Source of the DNA: Drosophila persimilis
Taxonomy: Eukaryota; Arthropoda; Insecta; Diptera; Drosophilidae
Direction: 5' to 3'
NCBI RefSeq assembly: GCF_003286085.1
Contig: NW_020825288.1
Location: 7,812,001-7,876,000, forward strand
Length of the DNA stretch: 64,000 bases
Below the pieces are notes generated by a model. The model made no database searches, was not told the DNA's origin, and saw nothing but the letters and a program-made list of their open reading frames with translations. A program made the position numbers and the translations under genes. Positions 39,781-53,767 of this stretch are shown here, piece by piece; positions within the stretch are counted from its first letter, which is position 1, and each line of letters begins with the position of its first letter.

Positions 39781-42700
39781 GATATCACAGGTGAGCGAAC
39801 CAGCGAGCGACGAGTCGTGAGCATGAGCGTGGTCGTAGGCGTAGGCGTGGGCGTGGGCGTGGACGTGGACGAGCTTGCTGCAACGTCAAACGTGTGGATT
39901 TAGTGGCATATTTCGCTCAAAATGAGGCAGAGGCAGAGGCTGAGGCGACAGCTAAACGTCGCCTAAATGTGCGCTCGCTGGCTGCCCCAGCATTGCCCCA
40001 GCCTTGACCGATATTTGAGCGCTAAACACAAACACAAAGACTCTGCAGTAGTCACGAAAAAGAAGCATAAAATGGAGGAAACCCCGAAACGACAGTCATG
40101 ATACCCTGGAGGAAGGATTAATGCCGTAAAGTGTAGCTTAAGAAACGGAGCTAAACATTTTCCTTTTGTTCCGTTATTCCATCAGACTCAAGATTTCGTT
40201 GTCGTTGCCAGCACTTTACCGAAAAATCCCTCTCTCGAAATTCAGTGCTCAAATGCATACATATTTAATGCTTACACACATACAGAAGCCGCTCACAGAG
40301 GCGCATAAAGCGTTTTAACAAATGGCATCAAATTGATTTTGCCACGCTAAGCATTTTAGGATTCCAAGCGAAAGACCTGCCGCTGCCTTCTCCACACTCT
40401 TCACTCAGCAAAGCACTGCCTGCTGGTCCTCTCTCTCTCTCCCTTCCGCACTTTTCTCCAAAGAACCGCAAGGCAATGCCAAAAGTCTGCAGCTGCATGT
40501 ACATTCGTATGTGTGTGTGTGTGTGTGTGTGTGAGCTTTGCATATTTGCCGCACTCATCAGCAGGCAGGCACTCGAATGGAGTGAAAGAGAGGGGGAGAG
40601 AGAGGAGCGTAGGTGGAGGAGAGAGAACTCTCCCATCCTTCAAGCGTTTTGCTCTTTTTATACCCTACCTACTGTTATTTTCAGCATTTCTGACCAAATT
40701 TTTTCAAAACTCGATCTAGATCTGATGTATCTCAAAATTGTATAAACCTTTCTTTCTTCAAATTTATGTAAATTTCCATGTACCCCACCCAATCGAAATT
40801 GTAGTTTTGCAAGGGTATTTAAAGCCTCGTTGCCAATTTCTCGCTGCTTTTTGCTGTGACTTATTTTATTTGCATATGCACCGCCCAATGGCAGCCCCAT
40901 CGTATAACCCATATATGCGATACATATAAATTTGTTTTTTATATATTTGTACATATATTGGTGTGTGTGTGTGTGTGTGTGTAGTTTTGTTTATGTGGCA
41001 CATATGTACATACATATGTATGTATTTCGATTCGCATCTTTTTTGATGAGCGTTGCATGGCAAAGTGGCTGCATTTTTGCCCAGATTTAAAATGATTGCA
41101 TATGATGGGGCGCCCGTGATGTGTGTGGCTTGGGATGGCAGCCCTGCCCGTGGACATATGTATGTATATTTTTTTGCTCAACTGGACGTTGCGCTTTTCG
41201 GCGCCGCTGTTCTTTCACCTCCCCCTTCACCTGTCAAGGCCCATCAGGCAGTTGGGGTATGAGAAAATTTGCGGCAAATTGTTGGCCTCCTGTTAGCCGT
41301 TGAACTCCGAAACGAAATGCATTGGATGGATGAGTGAACACAAACTAACCAAAGTCACACTTAATGTGCGGCGGAAAAAATGAATGACATGAATGAACTT
41401 GCAAAAATGTAAAAGCTCAATCATACATTTTCGCTCAAATTGGTTGGAAGAGTGCATTTCCTCAAGCCTTGTTTTTGTGTTCATTTCCTTGTAGATCTTT
41501 TCTTTTTTGTCGTTCTCTTTTGTGATACTCATTAAAGAGCTTTACACTTAAGCCTTTTTCATTCTCTTTGAATTTGAGCTTATCTTTTGCTTTTGGTTTA
41601 CCACAAGATCTGCCTTAAGAGAGTAAGCTTTGCTCTCTTTGTTATGCTATACTTTCCGTCTCTTGCACTGCATGCTCTACTCTCCCAGAACTAATTTCTA
41701 GTTGAGTGAATTAAGAAGGAGCTGCACTCGTCTTCTCCGAATCGATTTCAATTAGTAAATTCTTTCCAGCACCAGCAAGGAACTGCCTTTTAATAATACC
41801 ACTTTCCCGTAATTGCATTGCATTGCAAATTTCCAGCTCGTAAATTTTCTTCTATGCTCTCCTTTGAAGGGGGGGGCCAAAAACCATTCGAAGAATTCAC
41901 AATAAATACTTCTAAACGCTTCACTTAAGAGCCAAAGCGATTTCTTTCTCTCTCTCTCTCTCTGTGGCAGGGGCAGTGCCAGTGCCAGTGCCAGTCCCTG
42001 ACCCAATACCCCCATCCGACTTAATAATGCGCATAAAAATGCATTCCAGGCATCCTATCCGTGTCCTGCTGCGGTTCACGTCCAGCTAAAGCTCAGAAGA
42101 AGAAGCCTTAAGAAATGTATACAAGCAAGACGGAGACGGAGGCGGGGTTGGGGCGAGGCGAGGCGGATGGCAAAATTCCATTCCAGGCAGCTCCTTGAAC
42201 TTTATGGCCAGGATAAAAGCAACAAAAGACATGAGAGGCAACAAAAGCATGTCGATGCCTGACTGCACATCGCTCTCAACTCTCTCACATATGCACACTG
42301 ATGCACACCAACAACTCATCTCAGCGACTTCTACTTCGCTGCTTGACTGACAACAGACTGCGGAAAAATGCATTAAAGACGACCGGAGGAAGGGGGCTCT
42401 AGATACCCTTTGAAATGCAGTTGTAAAACATTCAACTTAAAGTCAAACTTAAACGTATTGCACTTAATGAGGGCTCAAATTCTTTTGTCCCTGCAGACCA
42501 AATTCTGATCGAAGTCAGAGCACCCCAGAGCAGGAAGGGTATATGAAAGAGCAAGGAACGGTTTCTGAGCATTTCAGCAAATCCATGTGCAGATGCATAT
42601 GTGTGTGTACGGATTTCATTAAGCCCACAAGCAACGGGAGAGGCAAAGCTGAGGCCAAGTCGGGTGCAGCCACTCAAGTCTCCCGGCAGGCACCTCAACG

Positions 42701-45700
42701 AGCTAACAAAGTGCAGGTGAAAGATCCTCAAGAGAGCGTTGGCAAACGAAACCAAGAGAGAGGCAGAGATAGACCAAGATAGAGAGATTGGTACAGCTGG
42801 GACAGCTCTCAAGAGTGTTTGTTTCTATGGTAGCATTTGTGTGGGTGGGCAATGCATGCAGCGGTTTGCTTCTGTAATATTTAAGTAAAATATTTTGCCG
42901 AGTAACATTTTTCTAAGACGTAAGTAGGTCATCTATCCTGGTGCTCTCCTCCGCCTCCCTTGATATGCACTCAAAAATGCAATTTATTTGAAGGATTCAA
43001 AAGAGAGGCGAAAATATAGAAGAGATAGAAGCTTTTATCACTCTAAAAAAAAAAACGCTGACTTCGGCGTAAACACAATTCTCTTTAGGCAAATCAAATT
43101 AAAATCAATTAAAATTAACAAGCAGAGCAGCCGGCAGAAACAGACGACCCCACATCGCACCTCACCCTAACCCACCCCACTGTGACACCCCACCCCATAG
43201 TACCCAACCTAACCGCAGCAAAGCGAAAGCAGCGAAGTCAACGCCAGCGTCGACTGCGCTGCGACATGCCAAGCACATGAATCATGCAATTTTTGGGCAC
43301 TTCTTCTTGCTCTTCTTCGTGTTTGTTGCTGGCGGCTCTTCTTCTGTTTCTTCTTCACTTCGTTGTTGTTGTTGTTGCTGTTGCTGCTTATGCGGTAAAG
43401 GTGCGGCAATGAGCAAATTGAGACGTAGTGAAAATTCGTTGATAAGCGCAGACTTTAAGGCAGCCAAAGGCCCCCCACTCGACTTGCAGAGAGGTGGAGT
43501 GACACAGTCAAGAAAAAAAACCCGAGTGCTAGCGAGAGAAAGATACATACATATATGAGAGTTCAGGTGAAGCACTCAATTGTTTGCAAATATTTACAGG
43601 CACCTTATCGGCACGTATACTCGTACGAGTGTAGCCAAGACAAAGTCAAGCACTGTTTTGGTGCTTATCGATCGGCTACAGTGGTCCCTCAGAAGTTAAA
43701 GCACCTCTATTCCAAAGATTTTGACCATTACCTACCTACATGAAAAACTCGAGTTCTTAGCTGTAATTCTGAGCATTCGGACAGTCAAGCTTATCATGTT
43801 TGTTAATTCATCTTAGCGGGACATATTTTGTTCAAAGTACGAGTTACTTCATGTCTTCTGTACCTAATTTTCCTGTACTGATATGCGAATGACCACTGTG
43901 TAGGCTTTTGTTTGCAGTGAGTACGAGAGGAAGAGAGTAAGAGGGCGGCAGTTGACTCACCGCATCGCTTATAACGGGCCCACTCACTCATTTATCGCTG
44001 CCCAAGTCAGCAGAAGTCTCGCCCACACACACACACACAGGCACACACAGCTCTCCATAAGCTCAAGCAAACATGGACAGGAAAAGGTGTCGATCGAACG
44101 ATTCTCTCTGGCTAATGGCCTAATGGCTGAAATGAGAAATTAATTAAGAACGTGTTGCATGCTTGGCCAACCGCTGGGCGCCATCTAGCGGCCCAGCTCA
44201 AGCGTAACCGTTTGTCTAGCCAAAAAAAAAACAAAAAACAACACCAACAACAAGTAAAGTACTTTTCGGACACACTCAATTTTCACTGCTCTGGTCTGTA
44301 TCTGTCATTCAACTCCACACCAGCCCCTCCGCACCCATCACACACTCTTTCCGCTGAAGGCAAGTTGAAAATTGTGTTAGAAACATTTTCTGTTGCAAGT
44401 TTTTCTTGTGTTGTTTTTCAATTTCTCTTTTTTGGCACAAGGTTAGCAAAGAAGAAGACCCAAGACGGGAAGAAGCAGCCACAGAAGCAAGAGCAGAAAT
44501 GCCAAAGTTTATGCTGTCGGCAGTATTTTTGTTGTTTCGCTCACTCTGCTGCTAATGTTGCTGTTGCTGTTTGTGCTGCTGTTTCTGTTTCTGTGGCTCA
44601 CATTGTTGTGGTGTGGCCCAAAGTGCAATGAAATGAATACGAAAGATTGAAATTGCACGCTGTGCGGAGCATAACAAAGTTCCCCATTTACAGCTGCCAA
44701 CTGAAACATAAGTACCGGCCAAACGACACAGCAGTATCATTGCCGTTGCAATGATAGGTGCTATGTTTTATAGAAGCTTTGTCTAAGGTTTTAGTTCTCA
44801 GTTAAATGATATTCTAACAGAATGAGTAAAATGTATGAACCCCAAAGTTCTCACACCCAAATCTAATCAATCAATCAATTTCCATTACCTACGATACTCA
44901 ATGTATGGACGAAACGCTCAAGTACTGCCTTAGTTTAGACAGTACTTAATGAACATAAGAGAAGAAATCTCAAGCAGAGATGAGCGCACGCTGAAAGCCC
45001 AGGAACGTCACAAAGCATCAGAGCAGAAGAGTGCGAAGAAGTAGAGAGTGAGTTGGCAAGGGTGAGACGCGCTCAGCTGAGCAAATGACGCTTTTAAAGC
45101 GCGACTTGAAGCGTAGGCGACTTTGACAGCCAGCTGCTGAGACTCTCTGCTGCTCACGTCATAGTTGGTGGTACAGCTCTTTCATATATGTACATACATA
45201 CATACAAACATGCACACATTTTGCGTGTTGGTGTTTGTCTTTGGATGTCTTTGCAATGCTTTGACTATACAAATTTTTGTGTGGTCTCCGCTACTGCTGG
45301 CGCTGGCTTTGTGTGGGTGGCGCTTACAAGGCTGCTGGCTGCTGCTGCACATTCACAATGGACGTTCGCCACAGAGGCAGCGACAGAACGCAGCTGTTGC
45401 TTTTGTTTGGGCCAACAAATGTTTTTTAGAATTGCTCACAGCTCGCTCTCCGCCTCATCATGTGGGCGTTGCAGCTCCAATTGAAAAGAAACCCCGCACC
45501 GCTCAGGGAACAACCTTCCGAAGGGCAAACAATTACACCAAAGCATATCGCAAAAAAGCAGAAAAAAATTCAACAAGAAAAAATGCTGTTTTGAGTGCCG
45601 ACTAATTTGATACCCTATTCAATTGACCGTTTATCTGGCGCTAATACATACATATGTATGTACATATGTACATATGTGTATATATAAGATACTATCCTTT

Positions 45701-48473
45701 TCATCTGATTTTATTAAATTTTGATTAGATATAAAGAAACACAAAAGATTATAGCTACTGCGTACAAAGTTCCTCCTTATGTGCGTAGTCATAATCATTG
45801 CATTCTCGGCAAGGGTATATTAGAAAAAGCTTTTCAGCAAATGCAAATTGCCGACGCAGCGCAGGCAGCAAAGGCAGACAATAAATAACTACGAGAGCGA
45901 CGGCTGTGACGTTAAGTAGCTTAGTGTAAGGCAGAAAGCAATAGCAACAACCACAACTAAATATTACCGCGCTGTTGACTTCTCGAAACTAATTGCAGGC
46001 AAATGGACAAGCATAAATTCGTCTTATTGCCCAGACCCAGACCCCCGCGCTGGCACAAGTCGTGCCAAAAAAAAAAAAAAAAAAAAAAAACTATCCACTG
46101 CAATACAACAACAACAAAAGAGTGTAAGGTGGGTTGCGGTAGCCGAAGCTTCAGATACCCTGCATCTGGAATTGCACACAGAAAATCGTGACACAACTTT
46201 CATACGATTCGCGGAGATATAAGTTCATAAGTTTGTAGAAGTTCAGAGGTCGAAGGGTACTTTACCATTCCAGGGTACGGATGTGCGGTTAAATTGTGTA
46301 GCCTGCGTTTTGTTGTTGCCGTGCAAAAATGTACATACATAACATTATTGTTATTATTGTTGTTCATTAACGTCAACACTGCCACGCTCAAGTCGTTTGT
46401 ATGCATGTGGCTTTGTATATGTACTGGCCGTTTTGGTTGGGTCAAAATATTTTTGGTATAATGAAATGAAATGAACGAAAAGTGGAAGTGGAAGCAGAAG
46501 AGAAAAATTTCGGCGGGTGCCTACGATATGCGAATACTCTTCAATAATCATAATTGTAATTCTGATTAAAAGGTTATTTGCATTATTTAATTTGTAAACC
46601 GTAATTAACGTAATTAATAAAGATCAAATGTGGTCACACTAAATAAATCACGTACGGTCTCAAAAGAGAAGAAAATGTTAACGGAACCTTGAAATTGTTT
46701 GTGTTCGTAGACAGCGAGAAATAAGATCTCAACAGAGAGAGAGAGAGAGGGAGAGAGAGAGATAGAGAGAGAGAGAGCGCGAGCGAGCTGCTAAGACGAG
46801 AGTGGGCGATAAAAATGTCTGTTTTATGCTTTTTGGCCAACAAATTTTCGCCTTTAAAAATTTCCACATAAAAACCGCTTTTGTATGGTTGACGGAGAAG
46901 CGCAGCTGCAGCTGCTATTGCTGTTGCTGCCCTGCCTGAGCAAGCAGTGCGGGAGTTCATCGTGCCATCTTTCATCTCGCTTTTTTTTTTTGCGGAATTT
47001 CGATTTGATTTATGGCCACATGTGGGGAAGCGGGACGGAGACATTAATCAGTGGGACTGAGAGTCGTGCAACTGGTTACGCACAAAAATCAAAATCAGAA
47101 ATTAATTTAGTAATCTCATTCATAAATAAAACAAACAAAAAGCACAAAGCAGAACGGCAAGAAAATGCTGGCCAAAGCGGAGAGCGCAATTATCTAGGAA
47201 TTCCAATACGAATGAAGAGCGATCGACCAGAAGCCCCGGCCGCTTCTTACTTTCGCTTTCTTTTGCAGAGTTGTGCTACAGCCAAAACAACAAAGGGGGG
47301 CGCCAAAGAAACACCGAAATTATGTAATCTCTCGTTTCTTGCTTGATACTTAAATAATAATAACAGTTAATGCCAAAAAAAGTGTAACAAGCACCCACGC
47401 ACACACTCACAGGCATTGCTACCGCTAATTTGCCGTCTGATTGGGGAGGTGCGGCTTCCACACACATACACACATGCACATGGGTATACCCACGCACACC
47501 CACAATTACTCACGCACTTACCTTATATTCTCTTTGTTGTTTTGGTGGCTGGCTGGCTAGCTGTCTGCTTACTACGTTTGTTTGGCTCTCTCTAGCGCGC
47601 CCTCTCTCTCTCTCTGTTTGTCTGTCTGTGGGTGTTTCGTTCTAGCTGCCGCCGATTCTGTGTTGTTGCTGTTCATTCATCCAAAGGCCGCCTGCAAATG
47701 TTTCCATTTTACAAAGATCCTGCCATCGCACAGGCTTTTGCAGGCACCAAAACACAATCCGGCTTTTCGATTCCACACAAATATTATTTATTGCACACGC
47801 ACACATGTAATAACTATAACGGTATGTTACACTTTATTATGATTTCACATTACGCTTGTGTGTGTCCGTCCGGTCCGTGTTTGTGTCCGTGTGTATGGGA
47901 GGATAAACACACAGGCAAAACAATCAGGCGGTCAGCAGAAGTACGCGGCGCAACGCACCAAAAACGTTAATGCAACCGGCGTCGACACGAGGCCCCTATG
48001 TATGTATATAAGCACACACCTACGCGACGAGCAGAGCTTTTATCGGTTGCGCCACCGAAATGTTTGCATGCGCTCCAGCGACCCAACCACGTCGAAAATT
48101 GGAAAATTACAGAGAGGGCCCCAACATGGGGAGACTTTTTTGCTCCATGGTAAAATTTTTCATAAGGTGTGGTTTCACATATGGGCATGGTATATCTACA
48201 TAGGGTGGGGCTCTAAAAATAAAACAAATTCGTCGTCTTTTGCTTGCATACAATTAAAACAGCATTTTGAAGCTAATTCAAAATTAAAATAAAATATTCA
48301 AAATCATTTTTACCAAAATATATAATCCAGCTGTGGTTTTTGGTATGTACCCATCCCTGGTGTGCACAGCAGGGACATAAATAGGCCGCCAAAAGTCTCA
48401 GTTAACATTTAAATTTAAGTTTTACTGTTAACTCCGTATAAATGGAAACATAATTATTGTGGATATGATAAAA
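39781..48473. other. Non-coding stretch between the Nuak intron and pontin
   Basis: No supported gene. Contents: a GGGCGT-rich run (39,838-39,870), GT microsatellites (40,508-40,533; 40,962-40,982), GA runs (46,734-46,778), a poly-A run (46,066-46,090), a Motif-1-like promoter box (46,631-46,641) and a TATA-like box (48,005-48,012). The upstream Nuak promoter should lie somewhere in 10.5-48 kb or beyond pontin. I see no decisive exon. Confidence 0.5.
46631..46641 (+). promoter_or_regulatory. Motif-1-like core promoter box
   Basis: TGGTCACACTA matches the Drosophila core promoter Motif 1 (bound by M1BP), typical of broadly expressed genes. No coding exon follows on the plus strand. It could mark an untranslated exon, an enhancer or chance. 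Confidence 0.25.
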
Positions 48474-50697
<2,224 letters not shown>

Positions 50698-51139
50698 CCT
50701 CCGCAACCACACTTCTTGGAGCGTTATTGAACCTCCGCAACCACACTTCTCGGAGCGTAATTGAACCTCCGCAACCAGACTTCTCGAATCGTACTTTAAC
50801 CTCCGCAACCACACTTCTTGGAGCGTAATTGAACCTCCGCAACCAGACTTCTTGGAGCGTAATTGAACCTCTGCCACCACACTTCTTGGAGCGTAATTGA
50901 ACCTCCGCAACCACACTTCTCGGAGCGTAATTGAACCTCCGCAACCACACTTCTTGGAGCGTTATTGAACCTCCGCAACTACACTTCTCGGAGCGTAAGT
51001 GAACCTCCGCAACCAGACTTCTCGAATCGTACTTCCACCTTCGCAACCAGACTTCTCGGAGCGTAATTGAACCTCCGCAACGAATCTTCTCGGAGCGCAA
51101 TTGAACCTCCGCAACGAACAACGAATCTTCTCAAAGCGT
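50698..51139. repeat. 34-bp minisatellite, 13 evenly spaced copies
   Basis: Units begin with CCTCCGCAAC and continue CACACTTCTTGGAGCGTAAT plus TGAA. They start at 50,698, 50,732, 50,766, 50,800, 50,834, 50,868, 50,902, 50,936, 50,970, 51,004, 51,038, 51,072 and 51,106, exactly 34 nt apart every time. A degenerate copy follows. Variants carrying TCTCGAATCGTACTT occur at 50,766 and 51,004. The minus strand stays open for 171 codons because none of the three frames of the unit has a stop. Confidence 0.95.
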
Positions 51140-51297
51140 ACTTAATCCTCTGAAACGACATTGGATTTGCGATTGGGTGTTCCTTATTGGCATTCTGCAT
51201 ATCTACTGGAAGTCTTTGAGATCTTTTACCTTGACGCGGCCCGGCAGTAGCTTGACTTTGCCTCCTCCAAAAACCGGAAGAGCATGGTCCGGGATCG

Positions 51298-51519
51298 ATG
51301 ACGACGAAGCCAAGCCCCGAGAGGGAAACCAAAAAACGCTTCTGTTTGGGGAAACCAGCTGAAATTATTGGCGATCTGAGGCCAGTTGATGGTGTCACCA
51401 GGCTGGACTACTCTTACAGACTCATGGAGCAGATCTCACAGCTCTGGGTGGGTACAACGAGCAACACGCTTGGCAAATGGCATATCCACTCTGATGCTGC
51501 CCACAAAATTAAACTATAA
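51298..51519 (+). pseudogene. Possible gene fragment, unidentified
   Basis: A 73-codon plus-strand frame whose second half (from about 51,358: AEIIGDLRPVDGVTRLDYSY and on to the stop) has a protein-like composition. Another frame is more protein-like at 51,177-51,362, which suggests a broken frame near 51,340. I recognise no family. It may be a duplicated exon remnant or chance. Confidence 0.25.
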
Positions 51520-51647
51520 AGAGTATTACTTCTTCAAATAAGATTTGGCAGATTATTAAAGTAGGTGTATATGTATATAGAGCTCTTTGACAATGAATAT
51601 TTTACCACATTTACTGTAAAAGTCGAGCCACAGAGTCTGCAGTTGCG

Positions 51648-51794
51648 ATGCTGAAACGACGAAACCGCGTCCCCTTTCTCCCATCTGACCTAGAAGCTGT
51701 TAACCGTTATGTACAGCCTGGTCAGCGTTGGCGTTCTATTTCCATAGAAAACCCTTCCCATACCCAAGCCAGGGCCTTCACCCGTCCCAAATAA
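51648..51794 (+). CDS. Short ORF (48 codons), unidentified
   Basis: ATG to TAA, Arg/Pro-rich, beginning MLKRRNRVPFLPSDLEAVNR. The composition is protein-like, but length and context (a repeat-rich mosaic) make function doubtful. It may be a fragment of a larger decayed coding sequence. Confidence 0.2.
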   Translation: MLKRRNRVPFLPSDLEAVNRYVQPGQRWRSISIENPSHTQARAFTRPK

Positions 51795-51879
51795 GAAGTT
51801 ATTTAAGTACATATGTACGTATATATTCTTTATTTATTATACATTTTTCTTGAATGTGCAATGAATGCAGCATTGAGCG

Positions 51880-52020
51880 TCCTGCGGGGCCTCATCTGCG
51901 GGCCTCCACCCCGACGGAGGGCAGGCCGTGCTCCTTTCACATGGCCAGGAGGTCCTTGTTGGAGAGTGTCTTCAGGCGAGACGCGATTGGGAGCATCATT
52001 TGGACTGAATCGAAAACGTT
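51880..52020 (-). pseudogene. Decayed SAP-like gene fragment (minus copy)
   Basis: On the minus strand a frame reads SRLKTLSNKDLLAM, stop, KEHGLPSVGVEARR, stop. The pattern (LSNKDLL..KEHGLPSVGV) resembles a SAP-type helix-turn-helix. In-frame stops show decay. A similar block exists in opposite orientation at 52,084-52,158. The family call is a guess from the motif shape. Confidence 0.35.
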
Positions 52021-52083
52021 TTCAGAGAATTCGGTGGTCAGTTCGAGATTTTTGTTTGCTTTCCGTTTTGTTTTTGTGCGGAA

Positions 52084-52158
52084 ATGTCGGAGCTTTCGAA
52101 ACTGGAGACACTTTCAAACAAGAACCTCCTGCATTATCCCCGCCGAGGGTTTACTTAA
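52084..52158 (+). pseudogene. SAP-like gene fragment (plus copy, inverted relative to 51,880-52,020)
   Basis: Plus-strand ATG frame MSELSKLETLSNKNLL, then divergent sequence to a stop after 24 codons. The DNA CTGGAGACACTTTCAAACAA matches the minus-strand copy with a few substitutions, so the two are inverted paralogous fragments. Confidence 0.35.
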
Positions 52159-52748
52159 TTTAAGTTTTAATTAGCTTTTAAAAAATTTAGTTTTAAACAA
52201 TTTAAACCGATTAAAGTACAATTCGAGGACAGTGTCAGTCTATACTGACCTCGTAGCTGCTGGGAAAAAATGATTTGTACTTTGCAATTATTTCGTACTA
52301 AAGCGTTAGAAATTGGATAAAATAAATCTTGTATTATAATGCCTTTCAATTCAAAATTAACAAAATTTACATGGAATATAATTATTATTATTATTATGCA
52401 TCGAAATCCATATTTAAAAAAAAATAATTGTCTTCCCATTTTTCACCCAGTGCGGTATCAATTAGTTGTAGAGCGGAGGTTTTATGCTGTTTTATGCTGT
52501 ACGTGAGCTTCAGCCCAGCAGCAGCGGTTTTTCCCTCTGCACAATAGATAGAGCCGGGTCGAGCTGTATCCTATCCATACTCCGAGCAACCACCAATACT
52601 TTTAGTGCGGCGGTTGCACATATTTGCAGCGACGGTAGATGGCGAGGGGCGCATGGGCTGTGCAGAGCCGTACGCTCCGGATATTTCGCGTAAAACTCTT
52701 TATCCATAGCGCTAAATTTAATTAAAATAAATATACATATATACAAAA

Positions 52749-52898
52749 TTAGGGCTCCTCCTTCATCTTCAGCCATAATCGTGGCTGGACGCCCATAATT
52801 TTCATGCCAAAGATCAATCGCGATCTCCGGCGCTGCAGATCGTTGAAAACTCGCTCGAACTGGCAGATCGCCAGCCCTTTGAGGTCCGGATGTTCCGG
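52749..52898 (-). pseudogene. Exon-like coding fragment, unidentified
   Basis: Fifty open codons ending at a TAA, beginning PEHPDLKGLAICQFERVFND and ending VQPRLWLKMKEEP. It is charged and protein-like with no close in-frame start. Upstream, at 52,919-52,950, is a CAACCGCCGCA block also seen at 52,601-52,620, suggesting local duplication. Probably the last exon of a decayed gene. Confidence 0.35.
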
Positions 52899-53141
52899 CC
52901 TACAACTGATAAATTTTTTTCCACCCATAAGTACTTTGTATTGCGGCGGTTGCCTTCTTCTGACTGGCGGCTATTCTATAGCATATACGAGTATATTATG
53001 AAATAAAGAAACTCATTCCACACCACCCAATGGGTTTTTCCCAACAGGCCTAATCCACTATATTTTTTTTGGGATTTGGAAAGCATTGCTTTTGCAATGT
53101 GTAAATTTAAATTGACTTGAATTGGCTTGAAATGTTCTTAC

Positions 53142-53251
53142 CAGCACCGCCTTCACTGACAAAAAACTTCACGTAGCGCAGACCGTTGATGTTGCGGTGG
53201 TTGCGTTGGTAGCGGCGATCCAGGATACTTTTGAGCACCAGCATGCCGAAA
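53142..53251 (-). pseudogene. Exon-like fragment with intact splice sites
   Basis: The minus strand has an acceptor (GTATGTTGCAG) at 53,253-53,252 and a consensus donor (GTAAGA) at 53,141-53,136. They flank 110 nt that encode FGMLVLKSILDRRYQRNHRN and more without a stop. The preceding sequence (53,260-53,407) has protein-like pieces in two different frames, so a frameshift is likely. No known family was recognised. Confidence 0.4.
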
Positions 53252-53391
53252 CTGCAACATACACTGTAGACTAAGATACATTAAACGATTCAGATAGATC
53301 AACAATATAACGGAGCTCGGAAGGGGCCAGAACCTCTGCTGGAGGTGGAGATGTCCTAGGGCATAATCGATGACATTGTCATCGAGCATTA

Positions 53392-53515
53392 CCGAAAAAT
53401 CATGCACTTAATAAGCGATGATTTTTCACGAAAAATCATGCATTTTATAGGTGATGATTTTTACCTAAATATCATGATGATAAGTGATGATTTTTCACGA
53501 AAAATCATGCATTTA
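53392..53515. repeat. Cluster of imperfect palindromes
   Basis: The sequence GATGATTTTTCACGAAAAATCATG occurs twice in full (about 53,419-53,441 and 53,489-53,511). Half-copies lie at 53,392 and 53,446-53,466, separated by TTATAAGTGATG-like linkers. Each copy folds back on itself except for the central CA/CG. Confidence 0.7.
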
Positions 53516-53570
53516 ATATAAAAAGTAATACATTGTAATTGTTTATTTTTCCAATTATTTTTATTTATTA

Positions 53571-53690
53571 TTATTCATTATTGTCTGCTTTGTATTTTTT
53601 TTCTCTTGAGGTCTTCTGAAAATGACTATTCTTAATGTTGTGAATAGCTTTCCGAATCACTTTTTCTGCTGGCTCGTCGGGTATTTTCAT
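53571..53690 (-). CDS. Candidate 39-residue spliced micro-ORF
   Basis: On the minus strand a donor (CAG/GTAAGT, intron from 53,767) and an acceptor (TTATTTCAG, ending 53,702) define a 66-nt intron. It is followed by CGGCGGTGAAG and an ATG. The frame encodes MKIPDEPAEKVIRKAIHNIK and 19 further lysine-rich residues to TAA. It is followed at once by overlapping AATAAATAAAAATA and AATAAA poly(A) signals. An upstream in-frame TGA in the first exon makes this ATG the likely start. A compact exon-intron-exon-poly(A) layout favours a real transcript, but the peptide matches nothing I know and may be a remnant of a longer gene. Confidence 0.35.
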   Translation of the reverse strand: MKIPDEPAEKVIRKAIHNIKNSHFQKTSREKKYKADNNE

Positions 53691-53767
53691 CTTCACCGCC
53701 GCTGAAATAATTTTTTATTTAACACGCGTACAACACATATTATTAATTATTTAAAAACTGCACTTAC

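Noticed and set aside
39201..39782. 193-codon plus-strand open frame in the gene-free stretch
   Set aside because: No recognisable domain, mixed composition, and no splice or promoter context; it looks like a chance frame.
10498..48473. tRNA or snRNA genes
   Set aside because: I looked for the T-arm consensus and clover-leaf pairs by eye and found no convincing candidate; a covariance search would be needed to exclude them.
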